NCBI RefSeq assembly: GCF_039544105.1
Contig: NZ_BAABLA010000106.1
DNA length: 64,000 nt
Source of the DNA: Haloechinothrix_A salitolerans
GTDB lineage: Bacteria; Actinomycetota; Actinomycetes; Mycobacteriales; Pseudonocardiaceae
Strand: one strand, 5' to 3'
The notes below the pieces were generated by a model, which was given only the letters and a program-made list of their open reading frames with translations, did no database searches and was not told the origin of the DNA. How positions within the stretch are numbered: position 1 is the first letter of the stretch; every line of letters starts with the position of its first letter. The position numbers were made by a program, and so were the translations under genes. This document shows, piece after piece, positions 27,724 to 35,773 of this stretch.

Positions 27724-28706
27724 TGCTCAAGATCGCGGGCGCAGCCGTCGCCGGAAGCGTGGTATTTCTTCTCGTTCTCGGGGCTGCTCTCATCGGGGGC
27801 GCGACGCTCACCTCGAATGCGTGTGGTACCACGCCAGGTCCGGGCGAGGTGCCCAACAGACCGCTTACCCACGAGCAGATCGCGATCGCTCGCATTATCG
27901 TGGACACCACCGCCGCTCGGGGATTGCCGAGGCGCGCCGCCGTGCTCGCCGTCGCCACCGCGCTGGTCGAATCCGACCTGCGTAACCTCGACGGCGGCGA
28001 CCGCGACTCGGTCGGCGTCTATCAGCAGCGCCCCAGCCAAGGCTGGGGGAGTCCCTCGCAGCTACGCGACCCGATCTACGCCACGAACGCCTTCCTCGAC
28101 GCCCTCACCGCCATACCCGGATGGCAGCACCTGCCGGACGGCGTCGCCGAACAACACGTCCAGAGATCCGCCTTCCCCGACCGATACGCACCCCGCCACC
28201 CGGCCGCCGAAGCCCTTGTCGGGCGTGTAGGTTCCGGGAATTGGCAGGCAATTCCGGAAGATCATGAGCAGTTCGTGAGCACTTGCTTGCAGACGGGGAG
28301 CGGACATTGTGTAGATATCCCGGCCCCTTCCCGGGCGGCGATGAACGCGATCAACTATGCCTGTGGCCAGTTGGGGCTGCCGTATGTTTGGGGCGGCGAC
28401 GGCCCAGCCGGCGGGGACGCCGGATTCGACTGTTCGGGCCTCACCAACGCCGCCTACGAAGCCGCCGGTGTTTCCCTGCCTCGCACAGCACAGACGCAAT
28501 ACGACGCCGGGCCTCTCGTGCCTGCCGGTCAGCCGATCCGTCCGGGCGATCTCGTCTTCTTCGGCTCCAGCCCAGACGCGGTGACCCACGTGGGGATCGC
28601 GGTCTCGTCCGAGAAGATGATTGATGCGCCCCATGCGGGTTCGGTGGTGCGAATCGAGCGAATCTGGCAGTCGAACTTCGTCGGCGCCACGCGGCCAGCC
28701 AAATGA
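27723..28706 (+). CDS. NlpC/P60 peptidoglycan hydrolase of the transfer apparatus
   Basis: The 327-residue protein has an N-terminal membrane anchor (VAGSVVFLLVLGAALIGGAT, about 9-28). A lysozyme-like or helical segment (about 60-170; ALVESDLRNL, VGVYQQRPSQGWG) is followed by a C-terminal NlpC/P60 domain with catalytic Cys in GFDCSGLTNAAYE (about 236), GDLVFF, and His in VTHVGIAVSS (about 287). It plays the VirB1 role, opening the cell wall for the conjugation channel. It starts at ATG 27723, overlapping the previous stop. Confidence 0.88.
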   Translation: MLKIAGAAVAGSVVFLLVLGAALIGGATLTSNACGTTPGPGEVPNRPLTHEQIAIARIIVDTTAARGLPRRAAVLAVATALVESDLRNLDGGDRDSVGVYQQRPSQGWGSPSQLRDPIYATNAFLDALTAIPGWQHLPDGVAEQHVQRSAFPDRYAPRHPAAEALVGRVGSGNWQAIPEDHEQFVSTCLQTGSGHCVDIPAPSRAAMNAINYACGQLGLPYVWGGDGPAGGDAGFDCSGLTNAAYEAAGVSLPRTAQTQYDAGPLVPAGQPIRPGDLVFFGSSPDAVTHVGIAVSSEKMIDAPHAGSVVRIERIWQSNFVGATRPAK

Positions 28707-29005
28707 CTGACTCCGTTTTCGTCGCCATCCCGCCGCGTCCACGAACCCAAGCAGACACCCACCCGGCGCAAACGCCCGCGCACCACGGGGGCCGTCCCGG
28801 CGGGGCTGATGATTCGACGCGCCCGACCACGGGGTCGGGCCAAGGTCGGGCCAGTTCGATGGCCTCGAATGAGTTGACGTTTCCGCGACCACGATCAGCG
28901 GGCCGTCGCCGCAGCCTGGATCAGCGCATGCCGAGCGTGTCGGCCAGTGCGACGACAGTCATTTCGCTGAGGCCGTGCGGCAGGATCCGACGCCCGCCGC
29001 ACTGA
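28703..29005 (+). CDS. possible small ORF coupled to the NlpC/P60 gene
   Basis: A 100-residue frame starts at an ATG overlapping the NlpC/P60 stop (ATGA). Its content is Pro/Arg/Ser-rich with no recognisable domain. The overlap is the only argument for translation; codon use is not convincing. If it is not a gene, 28707-29018 is an empty convergent region. Confidence 0.25.
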   Translation: MTDSVFVAIPPRPRTQADTHPAQTPAHHGGRPGGADDSTRPTTGSGQGRASSMASNELTFPRPRSAGRRRSLDQRMPSVSASATTVISLRPCGRIRRPPH

Positions 29006-29018
29006 GAGGGTACCGATG

Positions 29019-29285
29019 TTAGTCGTTGTCTTCGATGAACGTATAGAGCGCGGGGCGGCTCACCTGCGCCGCGTCAGCAATCTCGGTCTTGGATAGCTCG
29101 CCCTGGGCAACGGCTTCTCGCACGAGGGTCCGGAGTTCAGCACGAAGACGCTTCGTTTGTCGAAACGCGGTACGTTTGCGTGTCTCGAGATCCTTGATCT
29201 GTTTCGTGAGCGCCTGATGGTCCGCCTCAGCTTTCTGAACCTGCTCGCTGGCCGCACGCAGCTTCTGCAGCATGTCGTCAGACAT
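29019..29285 (-). CDS. small coiled-coil HTH DNA-binding protein
   Basis: The 88-residue protein has residues 5-45 forming a heptad-rich coiled coil (MLQKLRAASEQVQKAEADHQ onwards) and residues 55-85 an HTH: REAVAQGELSKTEIADAAQV then SRPALYTFIED. It resembles Hin-recombinase-type or KorA-like HTHs that dimerise by coiled coil. GGGAGG lies 7 bp upstream of the ATG at 29285. It is transcribed alone and faces the transfer operon end, so it is a candidate local regulator. Confidence 0.7.
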   Translation of the reverse strand: MSDDMLQKLRAASEQVQKAEADHQALTKQIKDLETRKRTAFRQTKRLRAELRTLVREAVAQGELSKTEIADAAQVSRPALYTFIEDND

Positions 29286-29659
29286 CGCAAGCCTCCCTCA
29301 CGTCAGTGTAAACACGCTATCGCACATTGATGTAAATATTGACGGGAGGGTTAACACACCGCGTGTCTGACGTGGCGCAGCCGAAGAGCACGCGCGTTCG
29401 GGAACTCCTGGCCTGGTAAACCCGGTCTAGCGATTCGTGCCGCAGCGGGCGCCAGCCGTCTTCTCGGTGGCTACTCGGTGGCCCGCAGTCGGCACGTTCC
29501 CCGGTCGCGGGATGGGCAGTGTTGAGCCTCTCGCCGTTCATCAGCAAGTGCCCGGCGCGGTGCAGCAGGACCGGAGTGGTCAGCGGGGGCAGGGGCGCGG
29601 TCATCGCAAGTGCAGTTCTCGGTTCAGCAGCTGGCCGGCCAGCTCGCGCTGCTCGGCGG
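29286..29659. promoter_or_regulatory. promoter/operator region upstream of the small HTH gene
   Basis: 374 bases with no credible gene. The AT-rich part (29300-29355) holds the perfect palindrome GTGTAAACAC (29306-29315) about 20 bp upstream of the HTH start and a second TGTAAA (29331-29336). Both could bind the HTH protein. The rest shows nothing recognisable. Confidence 0.35.
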
Positions 29660-30547
29660 TCAGCTTGGCCGGGCGTCGGCGTGGGTGCCTGCCTCGCCGC
29701 AGGCCAGCAGGTACTGCGCGGTATTGATGGCCGCGCGCAGGTGTGTGACTAGGCTGATGGTGTCGGCAATGTGAATGAGTTCCTCGCGTTGGCGACGAGC
29801 ATGCTCCAGTACGTCACCGGCCAGTGAGTCACCCACAGCGAGCAGCACGCGGGGGCCGAGCCCCCAGACGAGGGTGTTGACGGCCGCGCAGGCGATGGCC
29901 AGCGCGTCGATGTCGCAGCCGACCCAGGTCACGGTCGATGGGTCACGCCCACGCTGGCGCATGGCTTGGGCGGTAGCGCGAAACAGGCCACCGGTTCCGA
30001 GCGCGGGGTTATACACCGATTCCCCCTCGTGAGGCACCCCGAGCAGCGCGGCCATGGTGTCGGCGAGGGCGAGTGGTGTGTAGAACTGTTCACGGGCCCG
30101 GGTGGCGCGATCGGCGCGTAGCACGGTGAGGACAGCGCCGAGCAGGTCGGCGGCGTCGCTCTGGCCGGTTGCGGTGAACTCGATGTGACCGGCGTCGAGC
30201 GCGGCATCAGCGACGTGCTTGGCATGGGTGAGCAACTCGGGCGCGGGATCGGTGTGGAGCCATTCGATGATCGGGAAGACGAGGTGAGTGAGGTCCGGGC
30301 GAACACGGATGATGGTGCGCCACACCGACCGGCAGAAGGCTGCGAATCCGTCGGCGTCGAGGCGGCGGATCTGTGTAGTGAGGCCAGGTCCTTCGGGGTC
30401 GTGCTCTCTCAGGAGTGAGAGTGTCGCGGACACACCAAGCGGCACTTCGACGTGCCCAGCACCGTGTACCGTGTACCAGCGATTGGCGATGGCGTCGGCG
30501 ATACGGATCGCGTGTGCGTCCGGATCGCACTGCGGTTTGGTATTCAT
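29660..30547 (-). CDS. N6-DNA-methylase-like protein lacking motif IV
   Basis: The protein has 295 residues from the ATG at 30547. REQFYTPLALADTMAALLG followed by motif I VYNPALGTGGLFRATAQAM (about 150-195) and WVGCDIDALAIACAAVNTLV is the HsdM/N6_Mtase arrangement. The usual NPPF/NPPY motif and everything after it are missing: the protein turns into an ordinary helical end (LRAAINTAQYLLACGEAG). It might bind SAM and DNA without methylating, or be truncated. Its start overlaps the preceding small gene by 4 bp. Confidence 0.7.
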   Translation of the reverse strand: MNTKPQCDPDAHAIRIADAIANRWYTVHGAGHVEVPLGVSATLSLLREHDPEGPGLTTQIRRLDADGFAAFCRSVWRTIIRVRPDLTHLVFPIIEWLHTDPAPELLTHAKHVADAALDAGHIEFTATGQSDAADLLGAVLTVLRADRATRAREQFYTPLALADTMAALLGVPHEGESVYNPALGTGGLFRATAQAMRQRGRDPSTVTWVGCDIDALAIACAAVNTLVWGLGPRVLLAVGDSLAGDVLEHARRQREELIHIADTISLVTHLRAAINTAQYLLACGEAGTHADARPS

Positions 30548-30783
30548 GAGCGACACCCGTCCGGACGCGGCGGACGGCGCCGTGTCCACTGTGGCGATTG
30601 AGCGGTCGTCGCCGCATCGTCGGCGTCCTGAGACAGGTCCACATACACGGAACTGCCGTTGCGGAATACTTCGACTACGGGGCCGTCGGATTCCTTGATG
30701 TGGTTCCACGTTGACTCTGCTGCTTCGCGCGGTGAGTCAGCGGTCACGTTCCAGGTGATCTCGCATGTGTACTCTTCTGGCAT
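30544..30783 (-). CDS. small hypothetical protein
   Basis: 79 residues. The first 50 (PEEYTCEITWNVTADSPREA through GSSVYVDLSQ) read as a compact alpha/beta domain, while the Arg/Pro-rich tail is probably disordered. It is coupled to the N6-methylase-like gene by ATGA and overlaps the upstream gene by 40 bp. The function is unknown. Confidence 0.6.
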   Translation of the reverse strand: MPEEYTCEITWNVTADSPREAAESTWNHIKESDGPVVEVFRNGSSVYVDLSQDADDAATTAQSPQWTRRRPPRPDGCRS

Positions 30784-31172
30784 TTGTGAATCTCCTCATG
30801 CATCGGTGGCGTGGTTCGTTGTCGTCTGAGTTGGCGTGGTGGACAGGGGGCGCGAGCGGATGCGGTTGAGCGGTATCGGCGTCCGATGCGTCTATCGCGG
30901 TGTCGACGAATGCCCGCCATGCCGACGAGTTCGTCCCGTCGATACATGCGACGCTCGGTCTCGTGACGGTTGTGCGCGTTCAGCTCAGGATCGTCGGGAC
31001 GAGGGGTGTAGACATCGACGAAAACCCACTCGTCTGATGTCGAGACGTCCACGGTGTCTTGGCCGTCGTCGGTGCTCATTCCCTCGTTGAGTTCGGTAGC
31101 GGGGAGAAGATAGAACACGGGGTGAGCGGAAGGCTCAGCGTCGTGGTGGCTTCCTTCGTTCACGGGTATCAC
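30744..31172 (-). CDS. hypothetical protein
   Basis: 142 residues from the GTG at 31172, which overlaps the upstream stop (GTGA). Residues 15-90 look like a real domain (AHPVFYLLPATELNEGMSTD, SDEWVFVDVYTPRPDDPELN). The C-terminal 50 residues are Arg-rich and overlap the next gene, so the gene may be frameshifted near 30890. No family is recognised. Confidence 0.45.
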   Translation of the reverse strand: MIPVNEGSHHDAEPSAHPVFYLLPATELNEGMSTDDGQDTVDVSTSDEWVFVDVYTPRPDDPELNAHNRHETERRMYRRDELVGMAGIRRHRDRRIGRRYRSTASARAPCPPRQLRRQRTTPPMHEEIHKCQKSTHARSPGT

Positions 31173-31381
31173 AGCCCCGGCTCTCGGCGGTGGCGGGAGA
31201 TCGTCCAGACACGGGGCGGATCCAAGCCGGCCCGCATGCGGGCATCGAGATCGGCGACCGCATTGGCTAGTTCGGCCGCCAGTCGGCGGACGTGCCATTC
31301 CGAGGCTTCTTCGGGGAGTCGGCGTAGCGCTCCGGCGGCGGTGATCATGGTTTGGTAGGGACGCTCACAGGTGGTTTTCAT
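31169..31381 (-). CDS. small helical hypothetical protein
   Basis: The 70-residue protein is mostly helical (PYQTMITAAGALRRLPEEAS, VRRLAAELANAVADLDARM). It has an excellent GAGGAGG ribosome site 6 bp before the ATG at 31381. It begins a run of overlapping genes that ends with the N6-methylase-like gene. The function is unknown. Confidence 0.6.
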   Translation of the reverse strand: MKTTCERPYQTMITAAGALRRLPEEASEWHVRRLAAELANAVADLDARMRAGLDPPRVWTISRHRREPGL

Positions 31382-31567
31382 TGCTTCCTCCTCAGTGGAC
31401 AGATGCGGGAAGTTCGCAGGGAAGGGGTCTGGATGCGAACGGCGATGCGCCGGACACCCGGGGCGGAGCCGCACAGTCGTCGCTGTGGGCTCCGCCTCCG
31501 GGCTCGGCTGCCGATTCGGTGTCGCGGGCGAGGCCGGACAGGGCGGCGGTGACGCGGTCGCCGGGGG

Positions 31568-32590
31568 TTACTGCGCGTCGAGGACGGTGCTGAGGGTTGC
31601 CAGCGTGTCGTGGTCGAGGGCGTCGATGCCGCCGGTGATGGCGCGGGAGATGTTGCGTTCCGGCCGTGAGGTGCCGCGCACGGTTGACTCGTGGTGGGTG
31701 TAGGTGTTGACGGCGGCGAGCACGCCGTAGGCGGTGTTGCGCCACGGCGCGACCCGCTCGTCGGTGTTCCACAGCCGGGTCAGGGCCTCGCGTTGCCGCT
31801 CTGCGAAGGTGCGGGCGCGGCCGGGCTGCTCGGGCAGGGGTGTGTGCGCGTCGAGGAAAGCCGACCAGGTCCGGTCGGTGACGGTGGTGTCGCACAGCGC
31901 CGTGACCTCGGCGGCGAACTCGTCGGCCGCGGTGTGGATCACGGCGAGTGCATCGCGGGCTTCGGTGATCCGGAACTTGCTGTAGCGACTGTGTTTCACC
32001 TTGAACTGTTGGCCGTGCTCGCCCAACCCGGCGGCAAGGGTGTTGTCGCAGATTACGGCGGTGACTGTCCGCTTATACGTGGTGGCCAGTGACCCGTCGA
32101 GCGAGGTGCAGGCGATCAGCGAGGGGCGGAACTCGACGCCTTCCGGGGTGCGGATGTTGTCGGGCACCTCGACTTGAACCCAGGCCTGGGCGCCGTTCTT
32201 CAGCAGCCCGGCGGAGCCGATGCCGAGCTCGCGGTCGCTGTCGAGGATGTTGGCGATGTTGGTGACCAGCCAGTCGCGGTACTGGTGGATCTCATAGCCG
32301 TCGGCGAAGTAGCCGAACACCGCGCCGGTGTCGGCGCGGCCGACGGGGAACCGCTTGGTGTCCTCGACGGTGGTCACGCCCTCATTCGCGACGAACGTGG
32401 CGGTCGCGGTGCCCTTGACCGCGTCCCAGTAGAAGAGGCGGCGGAGCACGTCGTCGACCGGGATCGGACCGGGATAGTGGTTGGGTTCGACGCCCTGACC
32501 GGAGGCCCGGTAGTGCCAGGCGCGGCCACGCTTGTCGGTGAAACCAACCAGGACGTTGGTGTTGAGCCAGGCCAGTGTTTCCTTGGACAT
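31568..32590 (-). CDS. DUF932 domain protein (phage/plasmid-like, TIGR03299 type)
   Basis: The protein has 340 residues from the ATG at 32590 (GAAAGGA upstream). ETLAWLNTNVLVGFTDKRGR, then YKRTVTAVICDNTLAAGLGE and VKHSRYSKFRITEARDAL, is the pattern of DUF932 proteins carried by phages and conjugative elements. Their function is unknown; they are suspected to act in DNA replication or recombination of the element. The sliding-clamp paralogue is encoded just upstream. Confidence 0.85.
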   Translation of the reverse strand: MSKETLAWLNTNVLVGFTDKRGRAWHYRASGQGVEPNHYPGPIPVDDVLRRLFYWDAVKGTATATFVANEGVTTVEDTKRFPVGRADTGAVFGYFADGYEIHQYRDWLVTNIANILDSDRELGIGSAGLLKNGAQAWVQVEVPDNIRTPEGVEFRPSLIACTSLDGSLATTYKRTVTAVICDNTLAAGLGEHGQQFKVKHSRYSKFRITEARDALAVIHTAADEFAAEVTALCDTTVTDRTWSAFLDAHTPLPEQPGRARTFAERQREALTRLWNTDERVAPWRNTAYGVLAAVNTYTHHESTVRGTSRPERNISRAITGGIDALDHDTLATLSTVLDAQ

Positions 32591-32739
32591 GAGCGTTTTC
32601 CTTTCGGTCGAATGGAAGCTGCCCGTGTGGGCACGGCAGCCGCACGCCATGCAGGCGGTGCGGCGCCGACCCCGCGCGGGGGCTTGTTCTCGACCTCGTC
32701 CAGGACGACGAGAGCCCGGCGGTGGCCGGTGAGTGTCGG

Positions 32740-33954
32740 CTATGCCGGGGGCCGATGTGGCATCAGCAGATGTCGGTAGGCACATCGGTCGACGCCGGTG
32801 AGCAGGATCGGTCGCGTGGGGCTGGCGATGTCGACGGTCACGGTGTCGCCGTCGAGCGTGGTCAGCGCGTCGCGCAGATACTGCGCGCGGAACAGGACGC
32901 GCACGATGTCGTGGGTGCCGTCGACCTCGGCCGGGTAGGCGGGCGCGGTCACCGCGTCGGTGTCCTGGTCGAGCACGGGTGTGATGGATATGGACCCGCA
33001 GGGGTCGACGGCGACCATCACGCGGCCGTCCGTCGGAAGCCTGTGGCTGGCGCGGGGCGTCGGTTTCTTGGCCGCCAGTATGGCCGTGGCCCGGGTCGTG
33101 GCCTGTGAGAGCGCGTTCCGGTCGGTCCGTGCGGTGATGGTCGCGTTCGGGAACAGCTGCTCGTAGTCGGGGAACTCTGCGGTAACGGGACGCGCAACCA
33201 CGGTGAGGTCACCGCAGGTCAGCGATACCCAGTTCCCGGAGCTGGTGTGCCCGTGTCCCAGCCGCACACGCGGCGCGGTGCAGTGCCGCAGCGTGGAGGA
33301 GAGCAGGCGGGCGGGAAAGAGAGCGGTGTGTTCGCTGGACGTCGTGTTCGCGGCGAGTGTGGCGACGGCGAGGCGGTAGCGGTCGGTGCCCGCGAGTGTG
33401 AGCGCGCCCGACGTGCTCCGCAGATGTATCCCGGTGAGCATGGGAAATCTCTTGTCGGTGCCGGTGGCGACCAGTACCCGTCGGGCGCTGGTCGTCAGCC
33501 GTTCGCGGTCCACCTCCGCGATTATCGGTGGGCTCTGTGGTGGTGCGGGGAAGTCGTTGGCCGGGTATGTCGTGATCGGCACGGTGAAGCCGCCGATCTC
33601 CAGCACGGCCGTGTCACCCCGGCGACGCACGGCGGCCGCGAGGTTGTCGGCCTCGCGTTTGCGGGCGCCTTTCGTCACCGCTGCGAGCATCTTAGTGGCC
33701 TCGCCGTGGTGGATCAGCAGTCGACCCGAACGGCGGGCGCCGCCGGGCACACGCACCGAGACGTACGCGCCCTGGTCGGTGGTGGTGAGTGCCAGGTCAC
33801 CGTCGTGGCCGTCCAGCAGCACGCCGCCCAAGTGAGGAGCGGCCGGTCGGCGCGCGATGCCCACGCCGGCGACGGCCAGGACGCGCGCCAGCGTGGCGCG
33901 GCCGAGACAGCATTCCAATGACGGGACCGTTGTGCGGGTGTCGGTGCCTGGCAT
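32740..33954 (-). CDS. DNA polymerase III beta sliding clamp paralogue
   Basis: A 404-residue protein with the three-domain clamp layout. FTVPITTYPANDFPAPPQSP resembles the domain-1 end of DnaN. The second domain contains LVATGTDKRFPMLTGIHLRS and LTLAGTDRYRLAVATLAA (the G-T-D-x-Y/H-R-L signature). The C-terminus YRHLLMPHRPPA corresponds to the canonical Y-x-x-M-P-x-R end near the partner-binding pocket. Divergence from a housekeeping clamp is strong. An element-encoded clamp may recruit polymerase or repair enzymes to transferred DNA. The ATG at 33954 follows GGGAGG, just after the DUF4192 stop. Confidence 0.85.
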   Translation of the reverse strand: MPGTDTRTTVPSLECCLGRATLARVLAVAGVGIARRPAAPHLGGVLLDGHDGDLALTTTDQGAYVSVRVPGGARRSGRLLIHHGEATKMLAAVTKGARKREADNLAAAVRRRGDTAVLEIGGFTVPITTYPANDFPAPPQSPPIIAEVDRERLTTSARRVLVATGTDKRFPMLTGIHLRSTSGALTLAGTDRYRLAVATLAANTTSSEHTALFPARLLSSTLRHCTAPRVRLGHGHTSSGNWVSLTCGDLTVVARPVTAEFPDYEQLFPNATITARTDRNALSQATTRATAILAAKKPTPRASHRLPTDGRVMVAVDPCGSISITPVLDQDTDAVTAPAYPAEVDGTHDIVRVLFRAQYLRDALTTLDGDTVTVDIASPTRPILLTGVDRCAYRHLLMPHRPPA

Positions 33955-33957
33955 GGG

Positions 33958-34509
33958 TCACCTCCCGCCGCCCGGTTGGAGCGCGTGGCAAAGTCCGATC
34001 ACGTCGTGGCTGGCGACCCGATGGAGGTCCTCGGGCGAGATGCCGTGCGCGATGGCCTGGAGCAGCAACCGCGAGAGGCGGTGCTCGGGGTCGGCGTCCA
34101 GGGCTGTGCGCAGCGCAATCTGCACGGTCGCGCCGTCGCCTCGCACATATGCGGTCCACGCGGCGAGGACCGCTGGCTCGGCGCGTTCCGGGGCGGGCAG
34201 CGCTCGGGTGAGTCCACACCACAGGTGGAACGCGGCCGCTGCGAGCGGCGAATCCGTGGGGATCGCGGTGGCGAGGCATGCGTCGCGCACCACCGGGTCG
34301 CTCAGCGCCACGGCCAGCTCGGCGACCTCACTGTCTGCCAACGCTGCGAGATCACCGTCGAGTGACCTGCGCAGTGCCTGCCGGACGACGCGCGTGCCGC
34401 GCTCGGTCGACCCGGTGCCGCGCAGCGTGTCGATCAGTGATTCCCGCTGCGCGATCCGGTCGGCGTCGTCGGAGCGGAACAGCGCGTGGATGGTGGGGTT
34501 CGTGTTCAT
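33958..34509 (-). CDS. DUF4192 family protein (short form)
   Basis: The 183-residue protein has a C-terminal half matching DUF4192: GLTRALPAPERAEPAVLAAW, YVRGDGATVQIALRTALDAD and SRLLLQAIAHGI. DUF4192 proteins are usually about 350 residues; here only the helical second half and a short helical N-terminus are present, without an obvious frameshift. TGGAG precedes the ATG. The gene is 3 bp from the clamp gene, implying joint expression. The function is unknown. Confidence 0.78.
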   Translation of the reverse strand: MNTNPTIHALFRSDDADRIAQRESLIDTLRGTGSTERGTRVVRQALRRSLDGDLAALADSEVAELAVALSDPVVRDACLATAIPTDSPLAAAAFHLWCGLTRALPAPERAEPAVLAAWTAYVRGDGATVQIALRTALDADPEHRLSRLLLQAIAHGISPEDLHRVASHDVIGLCHALQPGGGR

Positions 34510-34556
34510 GGCGTTCTCCAGAAAAAGCGTTGTCTCCTTGTGGTTTCGTGGGCATG

Positions 34557-34581
34557 AAAAAAAGACCCCACAGTCGGGGTC
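34557..34581 (-). terminator. intrinsic terminator of the accessory polycistron
   Basis: Read on the minus strand: GACCCC, 6-nt loop, GGGGTC, then seven T residues. This textbook Rho-independent terminator lies 17 bp after the stop of the 34599-34829 gene and separates the 38.7-34.6 kb operon from the DUF4192-clamp genes, which must have their own promoter in the short gap. Confidence 0.88.
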
Positions 34582-34598
34582 GGATTACCGATGGTCGG

Positions 34599-34829
34599 TC
34601 AGGCTGAGTGGACGACGGTGTAGCTATCGTGACGAATCAGGTCATCCGCAAAGGTGGCGATCTCCCAGGCGATGGACCTGGTGCGCCAGACAGATGGACG
34701 TACACCGTCCTTGGACAGATAGTCGCCGGTCTCGATGTGCTGCAGCGCGAAACCTCGTCCCGCGTATGTGGTGCGCTGACCGGACTCAGTCCACGCAACG
34801 TGGTTGATGTTGACCGGTACCCAGCTCAT
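34599..34829 (-). CDS. small hypothetical protein
   Basis: 76 residues (SWVPVNINHVAWTESGQRTT then HIETGDYLSKDG). A Trp-rich compact domain, not recognised. The ATG at 34829 overlaps the stop of the upstream gene. It is the last gene before the intrinsic terminator. Confidence 0.65.
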   Translation of the reverse strand: MSWVPVNINHVAWTESGQRTTYAGRGFALQHIETGDYLSKDGVRPSVWRTRSIAWEIATFADDLIRHDSYTVVHSA

Positions 34830-35017
34830 GCGCGTCCCGGCTCTTCCAGTTCGACGCGAGCGTCGGACTCGTCGAGGATGTAATTGCTTTGCAGTGTTGT
34901 GAGCACATGTTGGCGTACATCGTCGGGCACCTCCGCTAGGTCGATGCCGTTGTACTCGGTCCACTTGTCAGTATCGATGCTGATTGATAGTGCGACTGGC
35001 ACTGTTGCTCGGTTCAC
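34826..35017 (-). CDS. small hypothetical protein
   Basis: 63 residues from a GTG at 35017 with GGGAGG 6-7 bp upstream. The N-terminus alternates as a beta strand (TVPVALSISIDTDKWTEYNG), followed by an acidic helix (DLAEVPDDVRQHVLTTL). The function is unknown. It overlaps the next gene by 4 bp. Confidence 0.65.
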   Translation of the reverse strand: MNRATVPVALSISIDTDKWTEYNGIDLAEVPDDVRQHVLTTLQSNYILDESDARVELEEPGRA

Positions 35018-35215
35018 CTCTCGCCTCCCTTCTCGTTTGGGCGCAAGGTCTTGATGCGGGTACGCCTGCCCGGCGGAGTCGTCGAACGCGCGGATCGCCC
35101 TCCGCCGCAGCAGGCGTGACGTGGTTTAGGTCGAAGTCGCGGTTATCCCACCGCTGCGCGACATTCCGGCGCCGCTGCCCGGGTTGATCTCTGCGACAGC
35201 CGAAGAGCCCGCGCG

Positions 35216-35752
35216 CTAGTTGACGTGATTGAGTGCGCGCCAGGCGTCGCACCAGGCGGCCAGCCGGGTGGCGTCGTAGAGGACGTGTCGGTGTCCGTCG
35301 GTGCCGTGCATGGCGAAGCGGAACGCGGCCTGCTGTTCGTCCAGGCTGGGCGCGGTGAGGCCGGTTTCGGTGTAGAAGTAGCGGCGCGCTTCGGCGTAGC
35401 TGAGCCGGTGCGGCACCGCTCGTGTGGTGGCGATGTCACCGTCGTCGGTGAGCAGCGCGCCGCATTCGCACACGAGGACGGTCTTCTCGCGCAGCGCGGG
35501 CGGATCGTGGTGGCACCAGTCGTCGGGGCGGCACGCGGTCCACGGCCGGGACAGGCAGGCACCGCCGCACAGGGCGCCGTCGAGCGCGTCGAACGTGACG
35601 CTCGTGGTGTGAGCAGCGTCGGCGAGGCAGCGTGCGGCGTAGTGTTCCGCGTCGTTCGATCGGCGATCGCTGAGCCAGGTGTAGGCGCGGGCTGCAGCTG
35701 CGAGCCGCGCGACAGCCGCACGCAGTTGGTCGAGTGTCCGTGTCGTGTACAT
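35216..35752 (-). CDS. hypothetical Cys-rich protein (possible zinc-binding)
   Basis: 178 residues with GGGAGGAGGG 6 bp before the ATG at 35752. The N-terminal helix LDQLRAAVARLAAAARAYTW is followed by cysteines in CGGACLSRPWTACRPDDWCH and VLVCECGALLTDDG (about 60-105), which could hold zinc. The C-terminal part is helical (SYAEARRYFYTE). It belongs to the minus-strand accessory polycistron. No family is recognised. Confidence 0.6.
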   Translation of the reverse strand: MYTTRTLDQLRAAVARLAAAARAYTWLSDRRSNDAEHYAARCLADAAHTTSVTFDALDGALCGGACLSRPWTACRPDDWCHHDPPALREKTVLVCECGALLTDDGDIATTRAVPHRLSYAEARRYFYTETGLTAPSLDEQQAAFRFAMHGTDGHRHVLYDATRLAAWCDAWRALNHVN

Positions 35753-35773
35753 GCCTGCCCTCCTCCCTTCCGG

